Source of the DNA: Ctenosaura bakeri
Lineage: Eukaryota > Chordata > Lepidosauria > Squamata > Iguanidae
Assembly (NCBI GenBank): GCA_948474755.1
Contig: CAOLHI010000062.1
Coordinates: forward strand, 620,001-684,000
DNA length: 64,000 nt
Reading direction: 5' to 3'
Every line of letters starts with the position of its first letter. The stretch's first letter is position 1. A program made the translations under genes and the position numbers. Below are positions 33,069-44,100 of this stretch, piece after piece. The notes under the pieces are model-generated. The model was not told the DNA's origin. It did not search any database and worked only from the letters and a program-made list of their open reading frames with translations.

Positions 33069-34385
33069 AATATAGAATTGATTAGCAGCACCTTGGACCA
33101 CCATGAGATATGTCAGGGGAGGAAAAAAAACCCAGAGTTTTCAAATAAGATTTAAGAATCATACATCAGAACTCATGACAAAAAGGATGGAAAAATCTCT
33201 TGAAAGATATCTTAATTCTGGAAAGATGGATTCTGGCAGGACTGTGGGTAGACACTGCTTGCTGCAGCTCTGCAGTGAGGAGAAGCATCATCCTGAGGGA
33301 TTTCTGGCTGGAGAAAAACTTGCCCTGAATAAGATGGTGAGCTGGTGATCACCCACAAGGGCCTTGAATTCTGATTAGTTGTGTTTAGTCATGAGTAAAT
33401 TCATAATGAATGAGGAGGATCAAGGGAGTTACATCCTTTACCCTACGACTGAAGTGCAACTGTTTTGATCTAAGGCTCTGACAGCCCATGCTGGCAACCT
33501 CTTTTTTAGAAGAAAGAACTCAGACAAAGTTTTGCAGTTACTAAAGGGAATAATTCTTCTGATTAAAACAGAACAGAACAGCAACAGAAGCCTCCTCAGT
33601 CACCTTCATTCTGCAACCAAGAGTCAAATAAGTATACTTACCCCATAACAGCTGGTAAAATAAGAAGACTGGGGGTTGGCATGTTTGAATTAGAATAATA
33701 TATTTTCATGGACAGACAATTTCATCTCATTTGTATGACTGAATTGGACTTTAATAAGGAAAAACTACAGCATGAGAAAGTCCAGGCATAATCTCTCTGA
33801 TGCTGATAAGACTGACTCCTGGATGTATTTGGCTAGATAGGTGAGAGAAGAACTGAACTGCTAATTCAATAACTGCTAGACTGAATGAAAGATAGAGGCT
33901 TCCCAGGAATTCCCAGGATATATATATATATTTTTTTTACAAGGGATGCTGAGGGAACTATATTTCTTGAGAGAAGAGGGACTTCCAAAGTTGAAGAGGA
34001 GTTTGAAGGAGAGCCTGAGAAATGATGTCAAAGAGATCAAGGCAGAATTGTGCAAGGAATGTAATGCCAGAGGGGGGTATTGTGAGACTAAATGGAAGGG
34101 AAGGAGGCTGAAAATCTTATTGCATGGTAGGAGATGAAAAGTCAAGAAGTGCTGTTGTATGAAATGAGGAATACAGTGGTGGTTGGGGAGGGGAAAACTA
34201 ATCTGAAATTGAGCTGTAAGGAAATTACAATGATGGTAGAATGGAACCTAATTGATTTATTGAAAAGATTAGCTGTGTTGAGTGACGGGGTAAGAAAAAG
34301 ATCAAAAGGAAAAGTGCTCTATTTCAAGACACTTTAGAACAGCAAGTGGCAAGACCTTGGAAATATTAATAAAGTGTAAGGAAAG
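32701..34385. other. Unassigned DNA; part may be L1 ORF1-like
   Basis: A (GT)n run is at 33028-33062. From 33946 to 34340 two short plus frames encode charged helical peptides (for example LKESLRNDVKEIKAELCK), which resembles the coiled-coil part of LINE ORF1 proteins, but no RNA-binding domain motif is visible. The call is a guess and no element boundary is given. Confidence 0.3.
33028..33062. repeat. (TG)n microsatellite
   Basis: Sixteen to seventeen uninterrupted TG units followed by a short TATATATAAATATA run. Confidence 0.95.
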
Positions 34386-34569
34386 GAATCAGTGTTTGAC
34401 TATTATGCTGGAGACCAGGGTTCAATTCTCCACTCAGCCATGGAAATGAACTGTGTGACCCTGAGGCATCACAAACTCTCAGCCCCAGAAAACCCCATGA
34501 TAGGTTGTATGGTGACCTTAGGTTCACCATAACTCAAAAACTACTTCAGGGCACACAATAACACAACAA
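34386..34569 (+). mobile_element. tRNA-headed SINE with Bov-B-like tail, copy 3
   Basis: Words in order: 'agtgtttgactattatgctg', 'gagaccagggttcaattctc', 'cagccatggaaatgaactgt', 'cagccccagaaaaccccatg', 'ataggttgtatggtgacctt', 'aggttcaccataactc' and the AACACAACAAAG tail. The 5' few bases of the tRNA head are lost or diverged. Confidence 0.88.
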
Positions 34570-34684
34570 AGGAACTAGAAAAAGTTCTTTTTTGGAGATA
34601 AATTCAGGGATATCAAGGCTGCAAATGAAGAGAAGAGTCAAATTTAATATGAAATGAGGAAAAAAAGAGTTGGTTGAAACTAGG
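34570..34684. other. Short spacer between SINE and MITE
   Basis: A purine-rich stretch without recognisable features. Confidence 0.5.
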
Positions 34685-34867
34685 GGCCTTTCCTAGTTAT
34701 AGTGCTATTATTCTACTTTCAACATCCTTTGGGTTGTAGTTTACTGAGGCCAAAGAACTCTCTGGTTAGGAATTCTAAATGCCCCTCCCTAAACTGTAAA
34801 CCTCAAGATTCCATAGGACATCAAAATTGGAATAATATCACCATATCACAGTAGTGTGGAACGGGCC
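34685..34867. mobile_element. Palindromic MITE, copy 5
   Basis: Starts GGCCTTTCCTAGTTATAGTG, has the centre 'tgaggccaaagaactctctg', and ends 'gtagtgtggaacgggcc'. The left arm lacks the ACACTACACTG part seen in the other copies. The flanking triplets AGG and AAG are not a clean duplication. Confidence 0.85.
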
Positions 34868-36627
34868 AAGATTATGAAATGGTTGAAGTTATAAGACAAT
34901 GATAACTGGTTTTAATAATAAATTGTGAAAAAGGATATGAAGTGGTATAGAAACATTTGGATTTGGTGATGGTATATAACATGTGAAAGACTTACAATTT
35001 TAAATTTCAAAGATTAATACCATCTAACTAAGTAGCAAGTAGCATCTAGTATTAAGATTAGAAAACACAGTGTCATTTAGCATGCAAATGCAACATGTAA
35101 TAGGATGTAATCTTGATGTATCATGGTAGATGTGTTAGATAGAATAATGCTCATTTTTCTTCTTCTTTTTTGAAGAGGGGGAATGGAAAGAAGTGAATCA
35201 TTGGATATTATCTTTGAGAGGCTTGGAATAATCTGAGTGTTATACATTTAAAGGAAGAATGGAAGTAAACTTTTATTCTCTTTTTCTTTTCTTTTTTATT
35301 TAGTTTTTACATTTCTAATTCTAATACTTTACACTTTCTTTATGCTTTTTATTTTTTCCATATACTTACAGAACATTAGTGTTTTAAAAAAATTATCAAT
35401 AAAGATAATATTTTTTAAAAAGGAGGTACATTTTAATTGTAAGAGATGTAGCCTTTCCAACATAGTGACATTTCCTATAGAGAAAACATGGTATCCATTC
35501 ATGTTATTGGCAACATGGATACCATGCTTACATCCTGGGAATTCTGTAACTGTCATTGGATGCTCTTTGACATCATTGATGAAGGTGGAAACCAAAAGTA
35601 TTTGATTCATACAAACATTTGATTCAAGTAGTTCATTCATATAAATACCTTTTTCAATGATTTTATTAAATCTGTTTTTATTTATTTTATAATTTTATTT
35701 AATTTTATAGTCCTATTTAACTTTTTTTATTTTAATTAAATCTATTATAAATTCTGGGATCCAGTTTCTACTTTTAAACGGATCTGTTCAGCTGCTTTGT
35801 TCAATTATTTCTGATTGTACTCCAAATCTGAAAGGGAAAAGCTAATTCAGACTGTTATCTGTCTTAATTCCTGACACCCTCAAAAACCATTTGATCCCTT
35901 TAAAACTGATTTGGATTGAACTCAATGCTACCTATGCAAGTGAGCATCTGTAGCAGCTTACCTTTGCCAGAGAACTTGATCTCTTTGCAGCAGCAATTAT
36001 TTTGTTTGCTCTACTGGAAAGCATTCAATATCTCATTAACATTCTCAGAAAAGCAATAGCACACATTAATAAGGGACAACAAAAGTCAAAATCATAAGCT
36101 TCTTCTAAAGGTAGGACAAAATTGGTCAGGCCTTCAAATAATTTACATTATATCACTGTTGTTCCATCCTACAAGAAAATTAAACACAATACTGACTTTG
36201 ACTCACATGGCAAAATACGTCACTTCAAAGGGTAGGACTTTGATACCCTCTTTGGTAGAGGCCAGGTGCTTTGTATTACGCATGTAATGGGGATGGAATT
36301 GTAGGCTATTTAAAGTTCTGATCACCCCCTCACATACCTCCCTGTTCTTCATAGCATTGAAGTGAAGGATGTTCCTAGCATTAGGATCTGTCAGGCTTTG
36401 TGTAGGGGTTGATTTCCAGAAGCTCCTACAGTGTTTAGAAATCCATGCTGCCCCTGTTAAACAACTGTGGGGGAACGATTATTATTTATTGCTTTTTATT
36501 ATTTTGTCTGGGCTTCTAAGTTTTTAATTGTTAGATTTTGAGACTATCATAAGATAGCTATCAAGCTCTCGGCCATGTGCTCCATTTGAGTCTTACCTTG
36601 TCTTTTATTGGTGCATGGCTTACATGG
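34868..36627. other. Unassigned AT-rich DNA
   Basis: No coding similarity. T/A-rich blocks at 35280-35300, 35640-35740 and 36480-36530. This is the left flank of the ERV; ATGG at 36624-36627 is its presumed target copy. Confidence 0.4.
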
Positions 36628-37492
36628 TGTTACTGCGGTTCAGCTCTACCCGGAGATAGCACCTGATATCATTTTGATATCAAACCATTCGGCTTTCATT
36701 TACCACCCCGCTCCACATGTTTGTGAAGCCTCCGGACAAGCACGTAAACAGGTGCGGCCGATAATTGCTGGACATTCCATTCTCCACCCAAGCAGGCCAG
36801 ACACAACCAGTCCATCAGTTCAGGGACCTCTCTGGTAAACACCTCCATGCTTATGCGTGATACTAACAAAGGCTCCCGACCCCGAGCAGGCAAACTCACA
36901 AAGCTGTACTAAGCACTCCACATTTGCATACTGGCTACACTATTATTAATACGACCCTGAGCCAATCATGTTAAACTCTGACCTTTCCAATGTTTTGTCC
37001 CACTCCTAAATCACATTGTTCTCACCAAGTAAGGTATGGCCTGCAGTCACAATTCACCCTATAAAAAACCCCAATTCTGAGACCATCCTCGGATCTCCCG
37101 AGTTCCAGACCACCTTGCTGCCACTTTGTTCGGTGAGCTCCCCTCAGCAACCCGCACTGAGTTTCTTCCCTGCACTCCAACGGACTCTATCTTCATACCT
37201 CTCCAGGACTACGAGACAGATGTCGTATCACCCATTTCCCTCTGAATTCTTTAGTTACCTGTGTAACTGTGTTGTCTTTAATATTTGTCTGTACTTTATA
37301 AAACATCATTGTTGCTATTTTAAAACCATCTGACTGCTTGACTGACCTGACCCCGTAGACGCTGGGTTGCAAGATCCTGCTAAGTTACCCTGCCTCTTGC
37401 TAGCTTTAGTGAGTGCTCCAGCTAATTTTCCCCAAGGTTGTGTTGTTGTTATTTGGGTGCCCCTCCTGGGACCCCCAGAGAACAGTTTAACA
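36628..37492 (+). repeat. ERV 5' LTR
   Basis: 865 bp from TGTTACTGCGG to GTTTAACA. TATAAAAA lies at 37060-37067. The position that reads AATAAA in the 3' LTR reads TATAAA here (about 37296-37301), so the polyadenylation signal has changed. It aligns along its whole length with 46539-47428; the main length difference is about 14 bp near 37246. Primer binding would start soon after 37492, but the TGGTGGAGAAAGC found there does not match a tRNA 3' end that I can name. Confidence 0.93.
37060..37067 (+). promoter_or_regulatory. TATA box of ERV 5' LTR
   Basis: TATAAAAA, at the same place in the 3' LTR (46971-46978). The related antisense solo LTR has a TATAAAAAAC counterpart near 57802-57811. Confidence 0.8.
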
Positions 37493-38472
37493 GAGTGGTG
37501 GAGAAAGCAGGCAACCCTGGCACCCCTAATTTGAGAAGGAGTTGCAAACCTTCTCAAATTGGGTGGCACTGACCTAGGGAACAGTCAGTCAAGCTGTTTT
37601 AGAATGCTGGCAGGCAGGCAAGTGTGTGTTGACTTCTGCGTGCATGCGGAGTCTATAGGGTGGAAATCTGTTCCCCTCTCTTTCTTTGTCCTGCCCTGGG
37701 AATCACCTCCCCATCTTGGGTCTATTATGGGCTGGGATTCTAAGTGTTGAGGTTTAGCACATTAGGAACAGTCCACACTCATACAACATTCTAGTAGCAA
37801 GGCACACGGAAAGCACTTAACGAAGGAGCAACCCCTCTCATACTCCTTCCTCTGTCCTTCTGTTTGTGTTTGTTAAGGTTAGAGAAGGCGCGGCTGCGTC
37901 CTGGCTTCTTCTTTCTCAGGTGAGTCCCAAATTCACTAGCATAATAGGTGCGGGTGGAACCCCAACCTGATTTAGAGTTTTAAGTTGTTTGTCCCGAGGT
38001 GCAGGAAGGGCCCCCTCATCTGAAAAACTGATAGGGATGGTTTGGTTTTGGCTCCTTGCCCCTTTTTCCCCACTGCTCGGCCAGGCAGCGTAGTAAGTTC
38101 CTTAGTGTTCATCACTTCAGGCAGGCGGAGTACTCCTGAGTGTTCCTTGGGTCTAGGTGACCTCCCCGTCCACAAACCGTTTCTTCATCCTCTCATCCCC
38201 AGTGCTGTCAAGGTGTAAAACGGGGCTTGGGTGTACAAGAGTGACTTTGTTTGGGCAGGCTGGAGATAGATTCCCATCCCTCTTTCCTAGAATAGTTCCA
38301 CAGAGTTGATCTCCTGAAGTTCCCCCAGGGGTCTAGGTGACCCTACCTGTCCCTCCAGTTCCTGGTCCCATTTTGTGTGTTAGGAAGTGCAGTTGTGTGT
38401 TGTAAGGAGAGCCCAGTTACTGTTAAGGACCTCATGTGTGAGAAGGAGGTCTGAGGAAAGTTAGAACGGTGG
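37493..38472 (+). other. ERV leader (5' untranslated region)
   Basis: 980 bp between the 5' LTR and the gag relic, rather GC-rich and CT-rich, without open frames that look coding. It contains a putative primer-binding area at its start. A splice donor or packaging signal cannot be fixed by eye. Confidence 0.6.
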
Positions 38473-39174
38473 GTGCTGAGTAAGGGGAAATGCCCCTGGA
38501 AGGACTCTGTCTTCCAGTCGGCCGATCCCTTTACTTCACTCCGAGAAGCGTACGCCCTGGCGCACAAATCAAAGAACCTGTTCGGACCATTGAAGGATGT
38601 GTTGGCCGCTTGGGGGCTTTGGCTTGCAGCCAGAGATGCTAGCAGTGCTCTAGTAGAGATCTGGGGGAGGCTAGCAGAAACAGAAAGGGAGAATGCTCGG
38701 CTTCATGCTGAGATTGAGGCACTGCAGGCAGACAAGGTAACTTTTGCATCTGTCGCACAGGCCTCGGCAAAAAAGCTTAGTGACCTTATGTTAGTGGCCC
38801 AAACTTGGGAGGAGAAAGCCCATGCCTTAGAGGCTGAGCTGGATCATGCCCGAGCTGCGGCCAAGTTTATGGTGGGGAAAGTTAAGGAACAGCAGGTGGC
38901 TGTTAGTCACACAGCTTGCCATAAGCAAATTGCTGCAATGGAGAATCAGCTCCAAACACGCAAGGCCCTGATTTTGGCTGTGTGCCCGGAGCTGCTCCCA
39001 ACTTTTGCCCAGGATTTTTCCGGGGAGCCCTTGCTGGAAGATGCTCTGGCCTCCCCTCCCATTAATCCGGACTGGAGTGACCCTAAGGTCCCAGTCCACC
39101 CTGTAGAGACGAGGTCCATGACTCGCAGGATCATCCCCGCAGGAGAAGGCAGTTCCTCTGAGGCAGAGACCTGA
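38473..39174 (+). pseudogene. gag: ERV gag N-terminal part (coiled coil)
   Basis: A 233-codon open frame directly after the leader. Residues about 60-165 are rich in A, E, L, K and Q with heptad-like spacing (AEIEALQADK, LEAELDHARAAAKF, AAMENQLQTRKA), which suggests a long coiled coil, followed by an acidic, proline-rich tail (ASPPINPDWSDPKVP). It ends at a TGA. Position and composition suit a retroviral matrix or N-terminal gag region; there is no recognisable myristoylation signal at the N-terminus (MLSKG). A foamy-virus-like or other unusual gag is possible, but similarity cannot be searched here. Confidence 0.65.
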
Positions 39175-39269
39175 GAGACTCAGGTCGCGGAGACTAATGT
39201 CCCCTGGAGGGCTACCGAGGCTAAAGCCATCACGGACTGGTTGGGTCCCCAACTCAGTCCACTGGGATC

Positions 39270-39791
39270 ATGTGGTTGAATGCGGTGATATGTTCTCACC
39301 CGACAGCCAATGGTCAGGACCTGACCCAACTGGCCAGGCTTTGTATGTCCCCATCCGAGCTCCCTACTCTTGAGTCGGTCGTGGCGGCCTGGGGTCTAGT
39401 TAGGCTCAAGACCCACGACTGGATGAGAGAGGTAGTGAAAATCCTTTGGCCCGGACAGAGCGCAAGTGTGCTCTACGTCATAGAGCAGCAGGGTCCTCTT
39501 GAGAACCCTGAGGCCTATGTGGCATGGAAGCAGCTACTTGCCATTCTGGCCGAGAAGGTTCCCCTGACCACCCGTGGGTACAATTTTGACACTGTGGAGT
39601 TCAAGACTCTGTTGTACGGAGGCTTGAACCACAAAATGAAGATGGCCCTAGGTTTGGTGGACCCGACCACGACATTTTGTGAGGACTTTGGGAACAACCT
39701 CCGTCGGGTCACTGACCTATTACAGGAGGCTGGCTCCCTCCGACCCCTCATTAAGGCCAAAAGAGAGATGCCGGGAATTGGGAACCCATAG
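39270..39791 (+). pseudogene. gag: ERV gag capsid-like region
   Basis: A 173-codon frame in a different phase from the previous one, so at least one frameshift separates them. It reads TQLARLCMSPSELPTLESVV, then PEAYVAWKQLLAILAEKVPL and FKTLLYGGLNHKMKMALGL, an amphipathic helical pattern as in retroviral capsid, ending KAKREMPGIGNP and TAG. The helix followed by a charged end is usual before nucleocapsid. No major homology region signature could be assigned with certainty. Confidence 0.6.
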
Positions 39792-40225
39792 CTGAGGTGA
39801 CTTACTCGAACTATGGGCCCCATTCCCAACACAGGAAGACAGCACCGAATTCCGTTCCATGTGGGAATTGGAACTCGCGCCTGGCCCCCAGACAGGACAG
39901 CAGGCAGTGGCAATGGAGAGACTCCCGTAACCAGCCTGGTCAGGCAGGGAAGCCAACTGCCCCCAAACAGCCCTCTGAATCTGGCTCTCCCAGGGAGATG
40001 TCTGGTGGGTACGATCCCACAGCCCAGACGTACTCCTCGGATAGAGTTAGAATCCGGGGCATGCTAAGAAAGTGCGGACTAGACATGGGCCAATTTGACA
40101 AATGACCCACGTCAGAGCTTCTGGAAGCTCTGGACAAACAGCTTTCTGTGGGTGGTAAACAGCTGGTCCAGGCCGTGACCAACGGCCCACCTCCGGCTGG
40201 ATACTACCCGACTTTAGACTTGCAG
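39792..40225 (+). pseudogene. gag: ERV gag C-terminal, nucleocapsid-position region
   Basis: The third frame change in gag. It is rich in S, Q, R, N and P (for example RQDSRQWQWRDSRNQPGQAG), which suits a basic nucleocapsid, but there is no CCHC zinc knuckle; one Cys occurs in PCGNW and one in RKCGL. A stop (TGA) at 40103-40105 is followed by more open sequence in the same frame (ELLEALDKQLSVGGKQLVQA). Gag of spuma-like viruses also lacks CCHC boxes, so absence is not proof of decay. Confidence 0.5.
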
Positions 40226-40620
40226 GACTAGGGGTGCCCTCAGTCCAGGAAGTTTCCCCGCAATGTTGTGGCCAAGTTCCAGCCAGACAAATGGGGAAGG
40301 TTCTGGGTGAAGGCAGGCATAGGGACCGAGGGGGAAAGACTCCTTCCACCCTTCCTGTGGACTCTGGTGTGGCACTGAACATGTGGCACCCTAAGTTGGT
40401 TAAGCACAGCGAACCTATGCCTGAATGTGTCCAGCTTTCAGGATATGGTGTGGGGGGGTCACCTTGTCAGAGCTTGGAAGGACATCCCAATGTCCATAGA
40501 GACGTTCCACTTTCAGCTGTGGGTGTGCGAGAACCGAGGCGAGGATGATGGCCTTTTGGGTATCAGCTTCCTCTGGGGGAACAGACTCACAGTTGACTAC
40601 GCGAACAGGTTTCTATGGAA
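40226..40620 (+). pseudogene. pol: ERV protease relic
   Basis: The frame over 40234-40548 reads STLPVDSGVALNMW; the DSG at about 40360-40368 is the active-site triplet of retroviral aspartic proteases, preceded by a hydrophobic strand. A frame change then leads to DGLLGISFLWGNRLTVDYAN (about 40545-40605), which matches the C-terminal GLxFL...V(D) part of the fold. Retroviral protease processes gag-pol. The frameshift between the two halves destroys it. Confidence 0.75.
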
Positions 40621-41590
40621 GTTAGACCAGGGACCAGAGGAAATTTCAGCCTTGCACCGCTGTGCCACCATTAAAGCTCCTGCACCATTACGTTGTTTGA
40701 CCAGTGACCCCTGGGTGAAGGCTTTCCTGGAGGTCTGGATTAAAGATAAAATTGAGTGCGAGATGGTAAAGGAGGCATGTGTCCTGATAGAAGGCCACGA
40801 TCCCCCGCCTCAGAAACAATACAAATACCCAACCGAAGCTGAAGAAGGCATAGGGAAAACCAGTCAATTTACAATGCAGTCAATTTGCAATGTGCCCTTC
40901 TGGCCAGTCCTAAAATCCAATGACAAAACATGGAGGATGACTGTAGATTTCAGGGCTTTGAACTCTGTGACTCCTCCCGTGGTGCCAGTCATGGCAAAAT
41001 ATAATGAAATCCTATCTGCCATTGCGGCAGGAGCTAAGTACTATAGTGTTATTGATTTGGCAAATGCTTTTCACTCAATTCCACTCCACGAGGCATGTTG
41101 GTATAAATTTGCCTTCACGTTCAGGCGCCAGCAATACGTGTTTAAACGCACTCCCCAGGGCTTCCACTCCAACCTGAGCATTTGCCACGCACATGTGGTT
41201 AAGATGTGGAACAAGCTGCAGCCAGCTTCAAGGTCTCACATCTTATCCTACATGGATGACATTTTGGTCCATTCCAACACTGAAGAGAAGAACTGAGAAA
41301 TCACCCATGAAGTATTAGGGAGCCTCCAAGACACCAGCTTCAAGGCCAATAGGGAAAAGGCACAGTTGGTGTCCATGGAGGTGAAGTACCTAGGTCTTTG
41401 TTTAGGCACCAATGGTCACACTCCTGATGCACAGTGGGTAGAGGTGATCTCGAAGTTGCCTGCCCCCACAGACATGCACTCCCTGCGTTCCCTCCTTGGG
41501 ATGTTCAACTTTTCTAGGGATTTTATAGAGTCTTTCACCACCAAAGCGAAGTCTTTGTATGCCCTACTAAAGAAGAATGCCAAGTAGGAC
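40621..41590 (+). pseudogene. pol: ERV reverse transcriptase relic
   Basis: RT blocks are in order: VLKSNDKTWRMTVDFRALNS, then YYSVIDLANAFHSIPLH with the first catalytic Asp, FAFTFRRQQYVFKRTPQGFH, and YMDDILVHS with YMDD at 41249-41260. A TGA at 41294-41296 interrupts the same frame, which continues through VKYLGLCLGTNGHTPD and LRSLLGMFNFSRDFIESF to a TAG at 41585-41587. YMDD and the LANAFxSIPL wording are retroviral. Catalytic residues are kept; stops inactivate it. Confidence 0.92.
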
Positions 41591-42540
41591 TGGGGACCGG
41601 CACAGCAGCAGGTTTTTGCTCAACTTAAGGAGGATGTGATGAGAGCACCCGAACATGGCCAAGCTGTTCCTTATTCAGTTAGCCACCTCTGACAAGAGTG
41701 TAGGAGCGGTCTTATCACAGCAACAAAACGGCACTCAGCGTGTAATAGCGTATGCCTCCTGAAATTTGGATCAACATGAGACCAAATTTAGTCCCTGCGA
41801 GAAGACATGTCTCAGTCTTATCTGGGCTCTAACACATTGGGAGTTTATGATTGGAGACACCCGTGTGATTGTCCAGACCCTCCCCCCCACACACACACAC
41901 TGCTTAAGTACATCCTTTCTGGGAAGGTCCAGAATGGCCAGGTGTCCAACACCAGGATTGCCAAATGGACTTTTTCCCTGGTGTCACGTGGGGTGGATTT
42001 TCAGAAGCAGCCGCAGGACCCACCAGCTCCCTATGGTTTAGTTGTGACCGAAGCCACACATGAGTGCCCTTTACCACCATTGAACACCAGTGACTGTCCA
42101 GTGGAATGGGGAGCCTCCCTTGAGGAAGCTCAGTTACAGGGCTTCGTTTGTTGGTTCTGTGATGGGTCATCCATGCATGTGGACGATAGCCAACAGACAA
42201 GCTATGGAGTGATCCGCATCACGGACTCCTTCACCCTACAGGGGAAAGCCCAGCCACACTCCAGCCAAACGGTGGAGGTAGAAGCTCTGAAAGCCATTTT
42301 GGAGCACAAACCGCTTGATTGCCCCCTGGCCATCTATACCAATTCCGACTGGGTGGCTAAGGCTGCTACCGTCTGGTTACCGATTTGGCTCCAAAATGAT
42401 CTTAAAACATCCAATGGGAAGCCCATAGCCCATCTAGAGAAATGTGTCCGTATTGCAGCCCAAATTGAGGAACAGGTCACCCCTACTTGGGTAGCTCATG
42501 TCAGAGGACACAAGAAAAAGGGTACGGCTACCTGCATTTA
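41591..42540 (+). pseudogene. pol: ERV connection and RNase H relic
   Basis: First comes a decayed RNase H-like segment in several frames (DKSVGAVLSQQQNGTQ, ETKFSPCEKTCLSLIWALTH, with a frameshift near 41685 and a stop near 41760). A CA-run near 41889 sits in a small frameshifted part. Then a second RNase H is open in one frame (41807-42541): FCDGSSMH, VEVEALKAILEHK, AIYTNSDW and WVAHVRGHKK carry the D, E, D and H positions of a true RNase H. Two RNase H-like segments in a row is the usual Retroviridae arrangement, the first acting as tether. Confidence 0.85.
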
Positions 42541-43838
42541 GAACACCAGGGCAGACACCAGGAGGCCACGTTGCTCAGGAGCTCAGGAGGCCACGTTGCA
42601 GGACGATGGGGCTCCCATCACCACCATTAATGCTAACCTGAAGGAACAGTTAGTCCCTCCCATGTTTGATTTAGGAGTGTTACAGAAAGGAGACTCGGAG
42701 ACTTTGGAGTTGGCCAGGAAAGGCTCGGACGAGTCTGGCCAGTTCAAAATCTCCCAATTAGATGGAGTATATTGGGCTATTGATCTGTCACTGGATTGTA
42801 CCCAAGGATCTCCGCAGTGACATCATTCAGTTCCTGCATAAGCAGGGACACAGACAGCGTGGTGTGACTCTGGACCAGGTCTGGGAAACCAGGTGGTGGC
42901 TGCGAGTCAAGCAGGATGTCGACCAGTGGGTGGACAACTGTTTGGCTTGCGCCATGGTCAATGCTGACACCACCAGTCCCAATGCTGACACCACCGGTCC
43001 CATCGAGGGTCCCTGGTGATGCATCCAGATAGAGTTTATAGGCCCGTCACCCACAACCTCGTGTGGGAACAAATACTGCTTAATGGTCATCAATCCATTC
43101 AGCAAATGGATCGAGGTCTTTCCTTGTAAAGACAACACGGCAAGCACAGCAGCGCGCTTGCTCTTTAATAATGTCTGGGCGAGGTGGGGAGTGTCACCTG
43201 ACCATGACTCCAAATTAGGGGTACACTTCACTGGTTAGGTTACCCAAGAGTTGTGCAAGGCACTGGGCATTCGCCAACACTTTCATATCGCCCACCACCC
43301 TCAAAGCTCAGGACAGGTCAAAAGGATGAACCGCTCTCTGAAGGAGGCACTTCGGAAGATTGTGCATTCCTCCAGTAAGGACTGGGACACAAAACTGCCT
43401 ATTATTTTAATGGCCTTCTGAGGCACGGTGGTGTCCCACAGCTTCATACCTCACATGGTAATGACTGGGCGGAAGATGATGCTGCCTGAAGCATTTTGGA
43501 TTAACACAGGCCTCCCCTCCGAGTTAGATCCGGTGGTTCTAAACAATGAGTGGGTGAGGAATCTGGTCAGCCATCTTTGGCAAGTTCACCGGCAGGTCAC
43601 AGCCCAGCTAGGAAAGAATCTACAGAAAATGGATAGGAGGTTGGGATGGGTCCACCACCCCTGCCAGTGGGAGGAAGGACAGTTGGTCCTCTATACAAAC
43701 TTCTATAAGGACAAACACTCCCTGACTGCCAAGTGGGTTGACCCCGTCCCCATTGTGAGGCGGGTTTCACCCACAGTCTACCAGGTTAAAATCCCCAGGA
43801 AGAAGGGAGACTGGCTGAAATTCTTCCACGTCTCATAG
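42541..43838 (+). pseudogene. pol: ERV integrase relic
   Basis: The N-terminal zinc domain is seen as LHKQGHRQRG and WVDNCLACAM (H-x3-H and C-x2-C, about 42834-42950). The core follows with QIEFIGPSP, KWIEVFP, HFTG and HHPQSSGQVKRMNR. Where integrases carry the first catalytic Asp this copy has Glu (QIEFIG), and where they carry the catalytic Glu it has Lys (codon 43320-43322). The C-terminal part LTAKWVDPVPIVRRVSPTVY resembles the GPY/F module and ends at 43838. Stops lie near 43017, 43240 and 43421. It cannot integrate DNA. Confidence 0.9.
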
Positions 43839-44100
43839 CTAAAGGAGTGGAAGGGCCAGTCAGTCGACCCAAAGGGAATTGCAGACTCAGAACCACTTGA
43901 GGAGAGCACTGGGAAGGCTCCCGTTAATGTAATTGCTCTTCAAGTCTCTTTGAACTACACTAACTTCCCAGAAATTGATTTGTCGGAGACGTTTGTCTCC
44001 ATTTACGAGATGTTCGACAATGTACGGCCACAGTCTGCAAGGAGTGGAGGCGGAGTGGTGACCCCCTCCCGAGCTCCAGGTAATTGTAAATAGTTGCATC
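43839..44100 (+). pseudogene. Extension after integrase, reading on in frame
   Basis: After the TAG at 43837-43839 the same frame stays open through ESTGKAPVNVIALQVSLNYT and on to PSRAPGNCK and a stop near 44093. It may be a C-terminal extension of pol or the beginning of another frame. No domain is recognised. Confidence 0.35.

Noticed and set aside
33946..34337. L1 ORF1 protein
   Set aside because: Two short charged frames suggest a coiled coil only. There is no RNA-binding domain and no link to an ORF2.
37493..37515. Assigned tRNA primer-binding site
   Set aside because: TGGTGGAGAAAGC starts like a PBS, but I could not match it to a specific tRNA 3' end.
38827..39252. 141-codon minus-strand ORF
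   Set aside because: It is the antisense shadow of the ERV gag frame and has no recognisable motif.
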